Origin: Glycomyces sp. TRM65418
GTDB lineage: Bacteria; Actinomycetota; Actinomycetes; Mycobacteriales; Micromonosporaceae
Length of the DNA: 64,000 nt
Reading direction: 5' to 3'
Assembly (NCBI RefSeq): GCF_019710475.1
Contig: NZ_JAJFAX010000011.1
Location: 62,001 to 126,000, forward strand
Positions 53,420 through 61,496 of the stretch are shown here, piece after piece. The notes below the pieces were generated by a model. The model did no database searches. It worked only from the letters and a program-made list of their open reading frames with translations, and had not been told where the DNA came from. Within the stretch, counting starts at the first letter, position 1. Every line of letters begins with the position of its first letter. A program made the position numbers and the translations under genes.

Positions 53420-54481
53420 CTACTCGCGGCTGAACGCCGCCCAGCGTTCCACCAGTTCGGTCGCCTTGCCCGCTTCGATGGCCTTCGCCGCGAGCTCCAG
53501 ATTCGCGCCCAGCAGGCCCCGGCGCACCGCCACGTCGTGCAGGTCCACCCCGTCGACCAGGCCCTGACGCGAGGCCAGCGCCGCCGCCGCGTTGATGAGG
53601 ACCGCGTCGCGCACCGGGCGGTTCCGCCCCGCGAACACGTCCCGCGCGACCTGCGTGTTGAACGCCAGGTCCCCGCCCTTCAGCGCCTCCGGCCCGGCCT
53701 TCATCAGGCCGAACTCCTCGATGTCGATGGTGCCCTGCGAGACCCGACCGCCCGAGGCGATCCACTCCGACGTCGTCGCCGACGTCGAGATCTCGTCCAG
53801 GCCGTCGTCGCCGCGCACCACGAACACCGACGCGCCGCGGGCCGCGAACACCTGCGCCATCAGCGGCGCCTTCACCGGGTCCGCGCAGCCGATCAGGCCC
53901 GCCGCCGGCTGCCCCGGGTTCGTCAGCGGCCCGAGCAGGTTGAACACCGTCGGAATCCCGAGCGCCGCCCGCACCGGACCCGCGTGGCGCATCCCCGGGT
54001 GGAACTTCCGCGCGAAGCAGAACCCGATCCCGACCTCGCGCACCGAGGCCTCCACCCGCACGGCCGAGGCCTCAAGGTCCACCCCGAGCGCCTCCAGCAG
54101 ATCCGCCGATCCCACGGTCGAGGACGCCGAACGGTTGCCGTGCTTGATCACCGGCACGCCCGTCGCGGCGACCACGATCGCCGCCATCGTCGAGATGTTC
54201 ACCGAGTTCGAGCCGTCGCCGCCCGTCCCGACGATGTCGACCGCGACGCCCAGATCCGACAGGTCCAGGCGGGTCGTCTCGGCGAGCATCCGCCCGGCGA
54301 TCGCCGCGATCTCCTCGGCCGTCTCGCCCTTCGAGCGCAGCAGCACCGCGAACGCCGCCAACTGCGCCGGATCGGCGTTGCCCGCCATGATCTCGGCCAT
54401 CGCCCAGTCGGCGCTGGCCTCGTCGAGGTGGTCGCCGCTCGACAAGCGTGCGAGAACGTCAGGCCAGGTCGCACTAGACAT
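53420..54481 (-). CDS. trpD: Anthranilate phosphoribosyltransferase
   Basis: This 353-aa enzyme transfers phosphoribosyl from PRPP to anthranilate in tryptophan synthesis. The PRPP-binding GTGGDGSNSVNIST and the following KHGNRSASS are fully conserved. The ATG follows AGGAG. The gene is separate from other trp genes and lies next to the receiver-like gene and ctaE, an order typical of actinobacteria. The stop is followed by a convergent spacer. Confidence 0.97.
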   Translation of the reverse strand: MSSATWPDVLARLSSGDHLDEASADWAMAEIMAGNADPAQLAAFAVLLRSKGETAEEIAAIAGRMLAETTRLDLSDLGVAVDIVGTGGDGSNSVNISTMAAIVVAATGVPVIKHGNRSASSTVGSADLLEALGVDLEASAVRVEASVREVGIGFCFARKFHPGMRHAGPVRAALGIPTVFNLLGPLTNPGQPAAGLIGCADPVKAPLMAQVFAARGASVFVVRGDDGLDEISTSATTSEWIASGGRVSQGTIDIEEFGLMKAGPEALKGGDLAFNTQVARDVFAGRNRPVRDAVLINAAAALASRQGLVDGVDLHDVAVRRGLLGANLELAAKAIEAGKATELVERWAAFSRE

Positions 54482-54503
54482 AAGGACTCCTGTTAGGGGG
54501 AGG

Positions 54504-54929
54504 TCAGGCGGCGCGCTGCGCCGGTGCCACGCCTTCGGCGCGGTTGACCAGCAAGTCTACTACCGTCTGCCCGGTCGTCACGGGGTTGAGCGGGTGCATC
54601 AGCACCGCGTCCGCCCGCGACCACGCCGCCAGCCACCGGTCGGCGGCCCGCGCCACGACGACCGCCAGCGTCGGCGGTTCGTCGAATTCGTCCCGGAGCT
54701 GCCGGGCGATTCCGAGGCCCCCCGCGGGCTGGGCCTCGCCGTCCAGCAGCACGAGGTCGATGGCGTACTTGTCGATGAGCGCCACCGCCTCGTCGTACTC
54801 GCCGGCGACGGCGTACTCGATCTTCACCCCTTCCACCGGCTCCTCGCCGATAGCCGAGCGCATCTGTTCGATGACCGCGGGTCGATGACTGTAAAGCAGG
54901 ACAGCGTACTCAGCCGTTGAGGTACTCAC
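54504..54929 (-). CDS. Receiver-domain-like protein
   Basis: This 141-aa single-domain protein has the alpha/beta pattern of a response-regulator receiver. The phospho-acceptor-like Asp is present in IDLVLLDGEAQPAGGL, but the N-terminal acidic pair is missing (AVLLYSHRP) and the conserved Lys is His in VLMHPLNP. It may therefore act without standard phosphorylation. GTG 54929 lies 7 nt after TAATAT, giving a leaderless start; ATG 54938 would overlap that hexamer. It is upstream of trpD and divergent from ctaE. Confidence 0.75.
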   Translation of the reverse strand: MSTSTAEYAVLLYSHRPAVIEQMRSAIGEEPVEGVKIEYAVAGEYDEAVALIDKYAIDLVLLDGEAQPAGGLGIARQLRDEFDEPPTLAVVVARAADRWLAAWSRADAVLMHPLNPVTTGQTVVDLLVNRAEGVAPAQRAA

Positions 54930-55127
54930 GCTTCGCATATTAAACCGGCCACACTGAAATGGGAAGACCGGCGCGGCCGATTCCGCGAACCGGCTCGTTC
55001 GCCATGGTCGAACCGCGAATGACCTGGGCACACGAGGCGAGGAGGCCGGGAGCCTACCGCCGGGCGACACGCGCGAAAAACACACCCCATGCGCAGCTCG
55101 GGCCCGCCGGACCGTAATAATGTGCCC

Positions 55128-55742
55128 GTGACTGCCGCCGAAGCAACTATCGACCCCAGCCGAATCCACTCACTGACGCGGCCCAATGTCGTCAGTGTCG
55201 GCACCATCGTGTGGTTGAGCAGCGAACTCATGTTCTTTGCGGGCCTGTTCGCGATGTACTTCTCCATCCAGGCCGCCGCGCCCGCGATGTACGAGGAGGG
55301 CTACCACCACCTCGAGATCCCCTACGCGCTGGTGTTCACCCTGATCCTCGTGGCCTCCTCGGTCACCTGCCAGCTGGGCGTCTTCGCCGCCGAGCGGGGT
55401 GACGTCTACGCGCTGCGGAAGTGGTTCACGATCACGTTCATCATGGGGCTGATCTTCGTCCTCGGCCAGGTCAACGAATACCGCAACCTCGTCCTCGAGG
55501 GGCACACGATCGCCTCCGACGGCTACTGGACGATGTTCTATCTGACCACCGGCTTCCACGGCCTGCACGTGACCGGCGGCCTGGTGGCGTTCATCGTCTA
55601 CCTCATCCGGACGACGATGGGGCGCTTCAACCCCGCCCAGGCCACCGCTTCCATCGTGGTGTCCTACTACTGGCACTTCGTCGACGTGGTCTGGATCGCG
55701 CTGTTCGCCGTGATCTACTTCCTTCCGATGGCCCAGTACTGA
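55128..55742 (+). CDS. ctaE: Cytochrome c oxidase subunit III
   Basis: This 204-aa five-helix subunit of aa3-type oxidase has the family pattern [40 protein letters not shown] and [23 protein letters not shown] 55128 follows TAATAA(TGT) by about 7 nt and lacks a ribosome site; the frame to ATG 55089 is rejected. It leads the bc1-aa3 supercomplex cluster with qcrCAB. Subunits I, II and IV are not in the window. Confidence 0.96.
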   Translation: MTAAEATIDPSRIHSLTRPNVVSVGTIVWLSSELMFFAGLFAMYFSIQAAAPAMYEEGYHHLEIPYALVFTLILVASSVTCQLGVFAAERGDVYALRKWFTITFIMGLIFVLGQVNEYRNLVLEGHTIASDGYWTMFYLTTGFHGLHVTGGLVAFIVYLIRTTMGRFNPAQATASIVVSYYWHFVDVVWIALFAVIYFLPMAQY

Positions 55743-55925
55743 CGAACACCTCGGCCGGTCCCCGGAACCGCACCGGCCCCACGAAGTGAACAGGCCCCGG
55801 CCCCGCGCCGGAGCCGCATCAGAGAAATGCGACGGCCGCCCCGCCCGGAGGCGACCGCCGGCCGGGCGAGGACCGAACAGGGCCCCGTCCCGGTCCGAGA
55901 GCTAGATAAAGGTGAGGCAACAACC

Positions 55926-56732
55926 GTGGCTGCATCAGCGAAACGCCGGCGAGGCTGGCGCAAGCGCCTCGGCGCTCTGGCCAGGTTCACCGGCGCACTG
56001 GTCATCGTCGGAGGGCTCTACTCGGTGTTCTCCCCGAGCCTGTACGCCCAGGAGCCCGACGCCAACGCGATCGACTCCGAGGCCGTCAAGGGCCAGGAGC
56101 TCTACGACACCAGCTGCATCTCCTGCCACGGCGACGACGGCGAGGGCATCGAGGGACGCGGACCGAGCCTCATCGGCGTCGGCTCCGCGGCGGTCGAGTT
56201 CCAGGTGAACACCGGTCGCATGCCGATGGCCGCCCAGGGCGCCCAGGCCCCCGAGACCTACCCCTCGTTCACCGAGGAGGAGGCCGAGTGGCTCGGGGCC
56301 TACATCGAGTACCTCGGCGGCGGACCCTCCATGCCGGACGACCTCGAGGCGCTCGTCGAGCACGCGGACGTCGGCGAGGGCGGCGAGCTCTACCGCGTCA
56401 ACTGCTCCTCCTGCCACGGCTACGCCGGCGGCGGCGGCGCCCTCTCCTCGGGCGCGCACGCGCCCTCCCTGGAGGGCGTCTCCGACGAGGAGCTGTACCA
56501 GGCGATGCTCACCGGCCCGCAGAACATGCCGGTCTTCGCCGACAACGAACTCACCCCTGAACAGAAGGCGGACATCATCGCCTACGTCCAGTACCTGGTG
56601 AACGACGACAAGGACCCGGGCGGGGTGTTCGCCCTCGGCCGGTACGGACCGTCCACCGAAGGGCTGGCCATCTTCCTGGTCGGCATGACTGCGCTCCTGC
56701 TGACCACGCTCTGGATTGCAGGTAAATCGTGA
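55926..56732 (+). CDS. qcrC: Cytochrome bc1 complex dihaem cytochrome c subunit
   Basis: This 268-aa membrane-anchored dihaem cytochrome c replaces a soluble cytochrome c in actinobacterial supercomplexes. It has an N-terminal anchor, two haem motifs, CISCH and CSSCH, and a C-terminal helix (GLAIFLVGMTALLLTTLWIA). GTG 55926 follows GGTGAGG. It overlaps qcrA by GTGA. The 183 bp between ctaE and qcrC hold no gene. Confidence 0.96.
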   Translation: MAASAKRRRGWRKRLGALARFTGALVIVGGLYSVFSPSLYAQEPDANAIDSEAVKGQELYDTSCISCHGDDGEGIEGRGPSLIGVGSAAVEFQVNTGRMPMAAQGAQAPETYPSFTEEEAEWLGAYIEYLGGGPSMPDDLEALVEHADVGEGGELYRVNCSSCHGYAGGGGALSSGAHAPSLEGVSDEELYQAMLTGPQNMPVFADNELTPEQKADIIAYVQYLVNDDKDPGGVFALGRYGPSTEGLAIFLVGMTALLLTTLWIAGKS

Positions 56733-57850
56733 GTGCCCACAACGACAGTGCCCACACCGAACCCGAGAGCGTGGACCTGAGCGACCCGAAGCTCAGCCGC
56801 TTCGAGGTCTACAAAGAGGGCCTGCGCCGCGACGACATCGAGATCATCCACTACGAGCCGCGCTTCGCGAAGCCGGGGACGAAGGCCGAGAAGCGCATGG
56901 AGCGCATCGTCGGCGGCATGTTCCTGTTCTCCGGCCTGTTCGCGACCGCGTTCGTGGCGGCCTTCATCTGGTGGCCGTGGGAGTACGAGGGCGCCGCGAC
57001 CTGGCGCGACCCGCAGACCTGGTACACCCCGGTCCTCGGCGCCACGCTCGGCCTCTCGCTGCTGCTCTTCGCCGCGGGCGTGCTCACGTGGGCGAAGAAG
57101 CTGCTCCCGATCGAGGAGCTGGTCCAGGACCGCCACGACGGCGGCTCCTCCACGGAGGACCGGCGCATCGCCGAGGCCACTGTGGACGGCCTCGTTGAGG
57201 ACATGGGCCTGCGCCGCCGCCCGTTCCTGGTGAAGGCGGCCCTCCTGGGCGCCGCGCCGCTCGGCCTGGCCGCCGTGGCCCCGCTGGGCGCGCTCCTCAA
57301 GGATCCCGGCGACATGCTCACCGTCACCGGTTGGAACGCCGAGAAGTACAACAACGGCGAGCCGATCCGCATGATGATGAGAGACGGCGCACTGGTGCGT
57401 CCCGACATGGTCTCGGTCGGCGGGCAGATCACCGTCTACCCCGCGATCGACCACGGCGCGACCAACCAGTTCCCGACCGCGCCGGTCCTGCTGATCCACC
57501 TGAGGGAGTCCGACGCGGCGATCCTGCGCGAGAACCTCTACCCGATGTACGACGAAGTGGACGCCCTCTGGGGCAACTTCGTCGCCTACTCGAAGATCTG
57601 CACCCACGTCGGCTGCCCGACCAGCCTCTACGAGCAGCAGACCCAGCGTCTGCTGTGCCCGTGCCACCAGTCCCAGTTCAACGTGGTGGACAACGCCGCG
57701 CCGATCTTCGGACCGGCGACGCGACACCTGCCCATGCTGCCGATGACGGTCGACGACGAGGGGTTCTTCGTCGCCACGTCGGACTTCCTGGTGCCCCCGG
57801 GCCCGGCGTTCTGGAACCGCCCGTCCCTCCCCGAGGAGGATGAGAAGTGA
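56729..57850 (+). CDS. qcrA: Cytochrome bc1 complex Rieske iron-sulphur subunit
   Basis: This 373-aa actinobacterial Rieske protein has three N-terminal helices and a C-terminal 2Fe-2S domain with CTHVGC and CPCHQS ligands. It passes electrons from quinol to the dihaem subunit. Starts and stops overlap neighbours by GTGA on both sides, so qcrCAB is tightly coupled. Confidence 0.97.
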   Translation: MSAHNDSAHTEPESVDLSDPKLSRFEVYKEGLRRDDIEIIHYEPRFAKPGTKAEKRMERIVGGMFLFSGLFATAFVAAFIWWPWEYEGAATWRDPQTWYTPVLGATLGLSLLLFAAGVLTWAKKLLPIEELVQDRHDGGSSTEDRRIAEATVDGLVEDMGLRRRPFLVKAALLGAAPLGLAAVAPLGALLKDPGDMLTVTGWNAEKYNNGEPIRMMMRDGALVRPDMVSVGGQITVYPAIDHGATNQFPTAPVLLIHLRESDAAILRENLYPMYDEVDALWGNFVAYSKICTHVGCPTSLYEQQTQRLLCPCHQSQFNVVDNAAPIFGPATRHLPMLPMTVDDEGFFVATSDFLVPPGPAFWNRPSLPEEDEK

Positions 57851-59436
57851 AACGCCGCAAAGGCACGAGTGACAGCCTGCTGACCAAGGCGGGCGGCGAA
57901 CTCGACGACCGCTTCAAGCTCGCCGGGCCGACCCGGGTCCTGATGAACAAGGTCTTCCCGGACCACTGGTCGTTCCTCCTGGGCGAGATCGCGCTGTTCT
58001 CGTTCATCCTGCTGCTCCTGACGGGCACGTTCCTGGCGCTGTTCTTCGAGCCGTCGATGGTCGAGGTCACCTACAACGGCGCGTACGTGCCGCTGCAGGG
58101 CGTCGAGATGTCGCAGGCGTACGCGTCCTCGCTCGACATCTCGTTCGAGGTGCGCGGCGGCCTGATCATGCGGCAGATGCACCACTGGGCGACGCTGCTG
58201 TTCATGGCGTCGATCCTGGTCCACATGCTGCGGATCTTCTTCACCGGCGCGTTCCGCGCGCCGCGCGAGACGAACTGGATGATCGGCATCCTGCTGTTCT
58301 GGGTCGGCTTCTTCGAGGGCTTCTTCGGCTACTCGCTCCCCGACGACGGCCTGTCCGGCACCGGTCTCCGCATCATGGAGGGCATGACTCAGTCGGTGCC
58401 GTTCATCGGACCGTGGGCCTCCGCGGCGCTGTTCCGGGGCCAGTTCCCGGGCACCGACGTGATCTCGATGATCTACATCATCCACGTCTTCATCTTCCCG
58501 CTGATCCTGCTGGCGCTCATCACGGTCCACGTCGGACTCGTGTTCGCGCAGAAGCACACGCAGTGGCCTGGACCGGGCCGGACCGAGCACAACGTGGTCG
58601 GCTACCGGATGTTCCCGAACTACGTGATGAAGCAGGTCGGCTTCATGCTGTTCATCTGGGGCGTGGTCGCCGCGATGGGGGGCCTGTTCCAGATCAACCC
58701 GATCTGGCTGTTCGGACCGTACGAGGTGTCGGTCGTGTCGTCGGCCTCGCAGCCCGACTTCTACGTCATGTACCTGGACGGCCTGATCCGCCTGTTCCCG
58801 GCGTGGGAGCTGCGGATACCGCCGTACTTCACGCTGCCGGCGGTGTTCTGGCCCGCGATCGCGGGCATGGGTCTCTCCGTCGTGCTGCCGCTGATCTATC
58901 CGGCACTGGAGCGGCGGTTCACGAAGGACCGCGGCCACCACAACCTGCTGCAGCGTCCGCGCGACAACCCGGCCCGCACCGGCCTGGGCGTCATGGTCGT
59001 GGTCTTCTGGACCATCGGCACGATCTCCGGCGGCAACGACGTGTTCGCCGAGACGTTCGACATCAGCCTGAACGCGATGACCTGGGCCGGCCGCATCGGC
59101 ATCGTGGTCCTGCCGATCATCGCGTACTACCTGACGTACCGGATCTGCCTCGGGCTCCAGCAGCACGACCGCGAGGTGCTCGCGCACGGCCTGGAGACGG
59201 GCATCCTGATGCGCGACCCGGACGGCCGCTTCTACGAGGTGCACCAGCCCCTCGCGGAGCCGGACGAGCACGGACACACCGAGCTGGAGTACAACGGCTG
59301 GGTGGTTCCGAAGAAGATGAACCGCGTGGGCGCACTCGAACCCACGGAGAAGGGCTTCTTCAAGCCGATCGAGGAGCCGTCGCAGAACGGCGGCGCCGAA
59401 CGGCGCGACGAGATCGAGTCCGGCCGCAAGCACTAG
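57847..59436 (+). CDS. qcrB: Cytochrome bc1 complex cytochrome b subunit
   Basis: This 529-aa cytochrome b has eight helices plus an actinobacterial C-terminal extension (~110 residues, hydrophilic). The haem-ligand histidines are in RQMHHWATLLFMASILVHML and IIHVFIFPLILLALITVHVG. It is the quinol-oxidising core and the target of QcrB inhibitors in mycobacteria. It is the last gene of qcrCAB, followed by a terminator. Confidence 0.97.
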   Translation: MKRRKGTSDSLLTKAGGELDDRFKLAGPTRVLMNKVFPDHWSFLLGEIALFSFILLLLTGTFLALFFEPSMVEVTYNGAYVPLQGVEMSQAYASSLDISFEVRGGLIMRQMHHWATLLFMASILVHMLRIFFTGAFRAPRETNWMIGILLFWVGFFEGFFGYSLPDDGLSGTGLRIMEGMTQSVPFIGPWASAALFRGQFPGTDVISMIYIIHVFIFPLILLALITVHVGLVFAQKHTQWPGPGRTEHNVVGYRMFPNYVMKQVGFMLFIWGVVAAMGGLFQINPIWLFGPYEVSVVSSASQPDFYVMYLDGLIRLFPAWELRIPPYFTLPAVFWPAIAGMGLSVVLPLIYPALERRFTKDRGHHNLLQRPRDNPARTGLGVMVVVFWTIGTISGGNDVFAETFDISLNAMTWAGRIGIVVLPIIAYYLTYRICLGLQQHDREVLAHGLETGILMRDPDGRFYEVHQPLAEPDEHGHTELEYNGWVVPKKMNRVGALEPTEKGFFKPIEEPSQNGGAERRDEIESGRKH

Positions 59437-59449
59437 CGAGTCGACACGG

Positions 59450-59477
59450 CGGGGCCGCACCGAACGGTGCGGCCCCG
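59450..59477 (+). terminator. Terminator after qcrB
   Basis: A 12-bp perfect stem (59450-59461 with 59466-59477) with a 4-nt loop is followed by TTTCG. It lies between convergent qcrB and the RelA/SpoT-like gene. Confidence 0.85.
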
Positions 59478-59520
59478 TTTCGCGTCGTGGAGCGGCCGGT
59501 CCCGGTCCAGGGCCGCCCGG

Positions 59521-61248
59521 TCAGTAGCGGTCGACGGTGGTGATGAGCTTGTCCGCGAGCTCGTCCGGGTCGAGCTTCTCCCGGGCGAGGGCGAGGTAGA
59601 GCGAATCCAGGTCGGGGAAGCCCAGCGACGACGCCACGCCGTGGAGCGGCTGTTCCCCCGCCAGTCCCCGCCCGCGGGCGATCAGGGAGCGCCACAGGCG
59701 GTTCTTTCCGGCCTTCAGTTCGTCCTCGAAGCGCTGCATGGGGATGATCGGGAGTTCGCCGGTGGAGTCGCCGTCGTCGATCGAGGCGAACCAGTCGTTG
59801 ATGTGCAGCTGCGCCTCGGGGGTCTTGGCGTGTTCGAGCCACTGCTTCGAGGGCCCGTACGGCTGCTCGTTCGTGAGCACCAGCTCGACCGTGTCGCCGT
59901 CGCGCAGCGGCCGCGAGAGCGGGGCGATCTCGCCGTTCACGTACGCGGCGATGAGCCGGTGGCCCTTCGCGGGACCCGAGCAGTAGGCGACGTCGACGGG
60001 AGTCGACGCCTTCGGCACGGTGAGCTGCCGGCCGTCGCCGGTGAACACCAGGATGTCCTGGTCGGCCAGATCGCAGCGCAGCGAGTCGAGGAACTGGCCG
60101 GAGTCGGCCACCTCGTGCTGCCACTCGAGGAGCCGCTGCAGCCACGGCAGCTGGATCTCGACCTGGTCCGGCCCGGAGCGGCGCAGCCCGGCCACGATGC
60201 CGACCTCGGCGGTCTCGTGCATCTCCTTGGTGCGGATGAGGAACTCGATCGGGATGCCGCCCGGGCCCGAGACCGCGGTGTGGATCGACTGGTAGAGGTT
60301 GAACTTCTTGGCGGCGATGAGGTCGCGGAACTTCCCGCCCACGGGCTTCCAGAGCTTGTGGATCGCCCCCAGCGCGGCGTAGCAGTCGGTGGTGGGGCCG
60401 TCGACGACGATCACCAGGCGCGGCGGGTCCGCCGGGCCGGTGCCGGGGTGCTTCTGCATCTCCCGGTAGATCGAGTACGGGTGCCGGGGCCGGTCGTAGA
60501 GTGCCGCGGCCACTTTGAACTCGCGGAGGGCCTTGCGGACCTGCGGGACGATGAGGGCGAGCTGGCGCTTGCGGTCGGTGTCGGAGCCGACGTGCTCGCG
60601 GATCCGCTGGAAGACCTCCGGTTCGAGGGTCTCCAGGACGATGTCCTCGAGTTCGCGCTTGATGACGTACAGGCCGAGCCGGTCCGCGAGGGGGATGAGG
60701 ACGTCCCGGGTGGCCTCGGCGATGCGGATCTGGCTGGGTCGCTTCTTGAACTTGATGGTGCGCATGTTGTGCAGCCGGTCGGCCAGCTTGATGACCATGA
60801 CGCGGATGTCGCGCCCGGCGGTGAGCACCAGTTTGCGGAAGGTCTCGGCCTCGGCCGCGGACCCGAGGTGGATCTTGTCGAGCTTCGTGACGCCGTCGAC
60901 CATCACGGCGATCTCGTCGCCGAAGTCGCTGCGGAGCGCCTCGAGGGAGTAGCTGGTGTCCTCGACCGTGTCGTGGAGCAGCCCGGCGGCGATCGTCGCG
61001 GTGTCGACGCCGAGCTCCGCGAGGATCGTGGAGACGGCGATCGGGTGGGTGATGTAGGGCTCGCCCGAGCGGCGGGCCTGGCCGCGGTGCATCTGCTCGG
61101 CGATGCGGTAGGCGCGTCGGACCAGGAGCATGTCGGGCTGGTCGCAGTGCGCACGGTGGGCGGCCTCGAGCTGCGCCACCTTCCCGGCCAGGTCCCAGGG
61201 GTCGTCAGGTTTGGCAGTCCGAGTAGCCGAAAGCAATGCGCGCAACAT
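59521..61248 (-). CDS. RelA/SpoT homologue with intact HD hydrolase and diverged synthetase domain
   Basis: This 575-aa protein is shorter than full Rel (~750 aa) and lacks the C-terminal ACT region. The HD domain (residues ~40-190) is intact, with RRSGEPYITHPIAV and LLHDTVEDTSYS. The synthetase region (~240-350) keeps YSIYREM, QSIHTAVSGPGG and RTKEMH. It has lost several otherwise conserved residues: the G/K before YSI, the D-L-x-A-x-R stretch (here PPRLVIVVDG) and YIAxPK (here LIAAKK). A TGS domain follows (~410-500). It is probably a ppGpp hydrolase or regulatory paralogue. The ATG follows GGAGG. Confidence 0.88.
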   Translation of the reverse strand: MLRALLSATRTAKPDDPWDLAGKVAQLEAAHRAHCDQPDMLLVRRAYRIAEQMHRGQARRSGEPYITHPIAVSTILAELGVDTATIAAGLLHDTVEDTSYSLEALRSDFGDEIAVMVDGVTKLDKIHLGSAAEAETFRKLVLTAGRDIRVMVIKLADRLHNMRTIKFKKRPSQIRIAEATRDVLIPLADRLGLYVIKRELEDIVLETLEPEVFQRIREHVGSDTDRKRQLALIVPQVRKALREFKVAAALYDRPRHPYSIYREMQKHPGTGPADPPRLVIVVDGPTTDCYAALGAIHKLWKPVGGKFRDLIAAKKFNLYQSIHTAVSGPGGIPIEFLIRTKEMHETAEVGIVAGLRRSGPDQVEIQLPWLQRLLEWQHEVADSGQFLDSLRCDLADQDILVFTGDGRQLTVPKASTPVDVAYCSGPAKGHRLIAAYVNGEIAPLSRPLRDGDTVELVLTNEQPYGPSKQWLEHAKTPEAQLHINDWFASIDDGDSTGELPIIPMQRFEDELKAGKNRLWRSLIARGRGLAGEQPLHGVASSLGFPDLDSLYLALAREKLDPDELADKLITTVDRY

Positions 61249-61496
61249 GAAAGCCTCCGATGCCCAAGGTTGACCGCATTCTAGATGTACAACGATTCCT
61301 GGAGCGAATCGACACTAGAAGCTGTCGGATTTCGGCGGGGCCGCCGACACGGGCGGATGACACAGCGTACCCGGTCCGGCCGGGTGCTGGAAACCCCAAG
61401 CGCCGCAGGGCGATGCGGGACGTCTCACGTCCGATTCGCCGGAAAGGGGCGGTCGCGTCGAACGGCACGCTCGGTGCCGCGGGGACAGCGGAGGGT

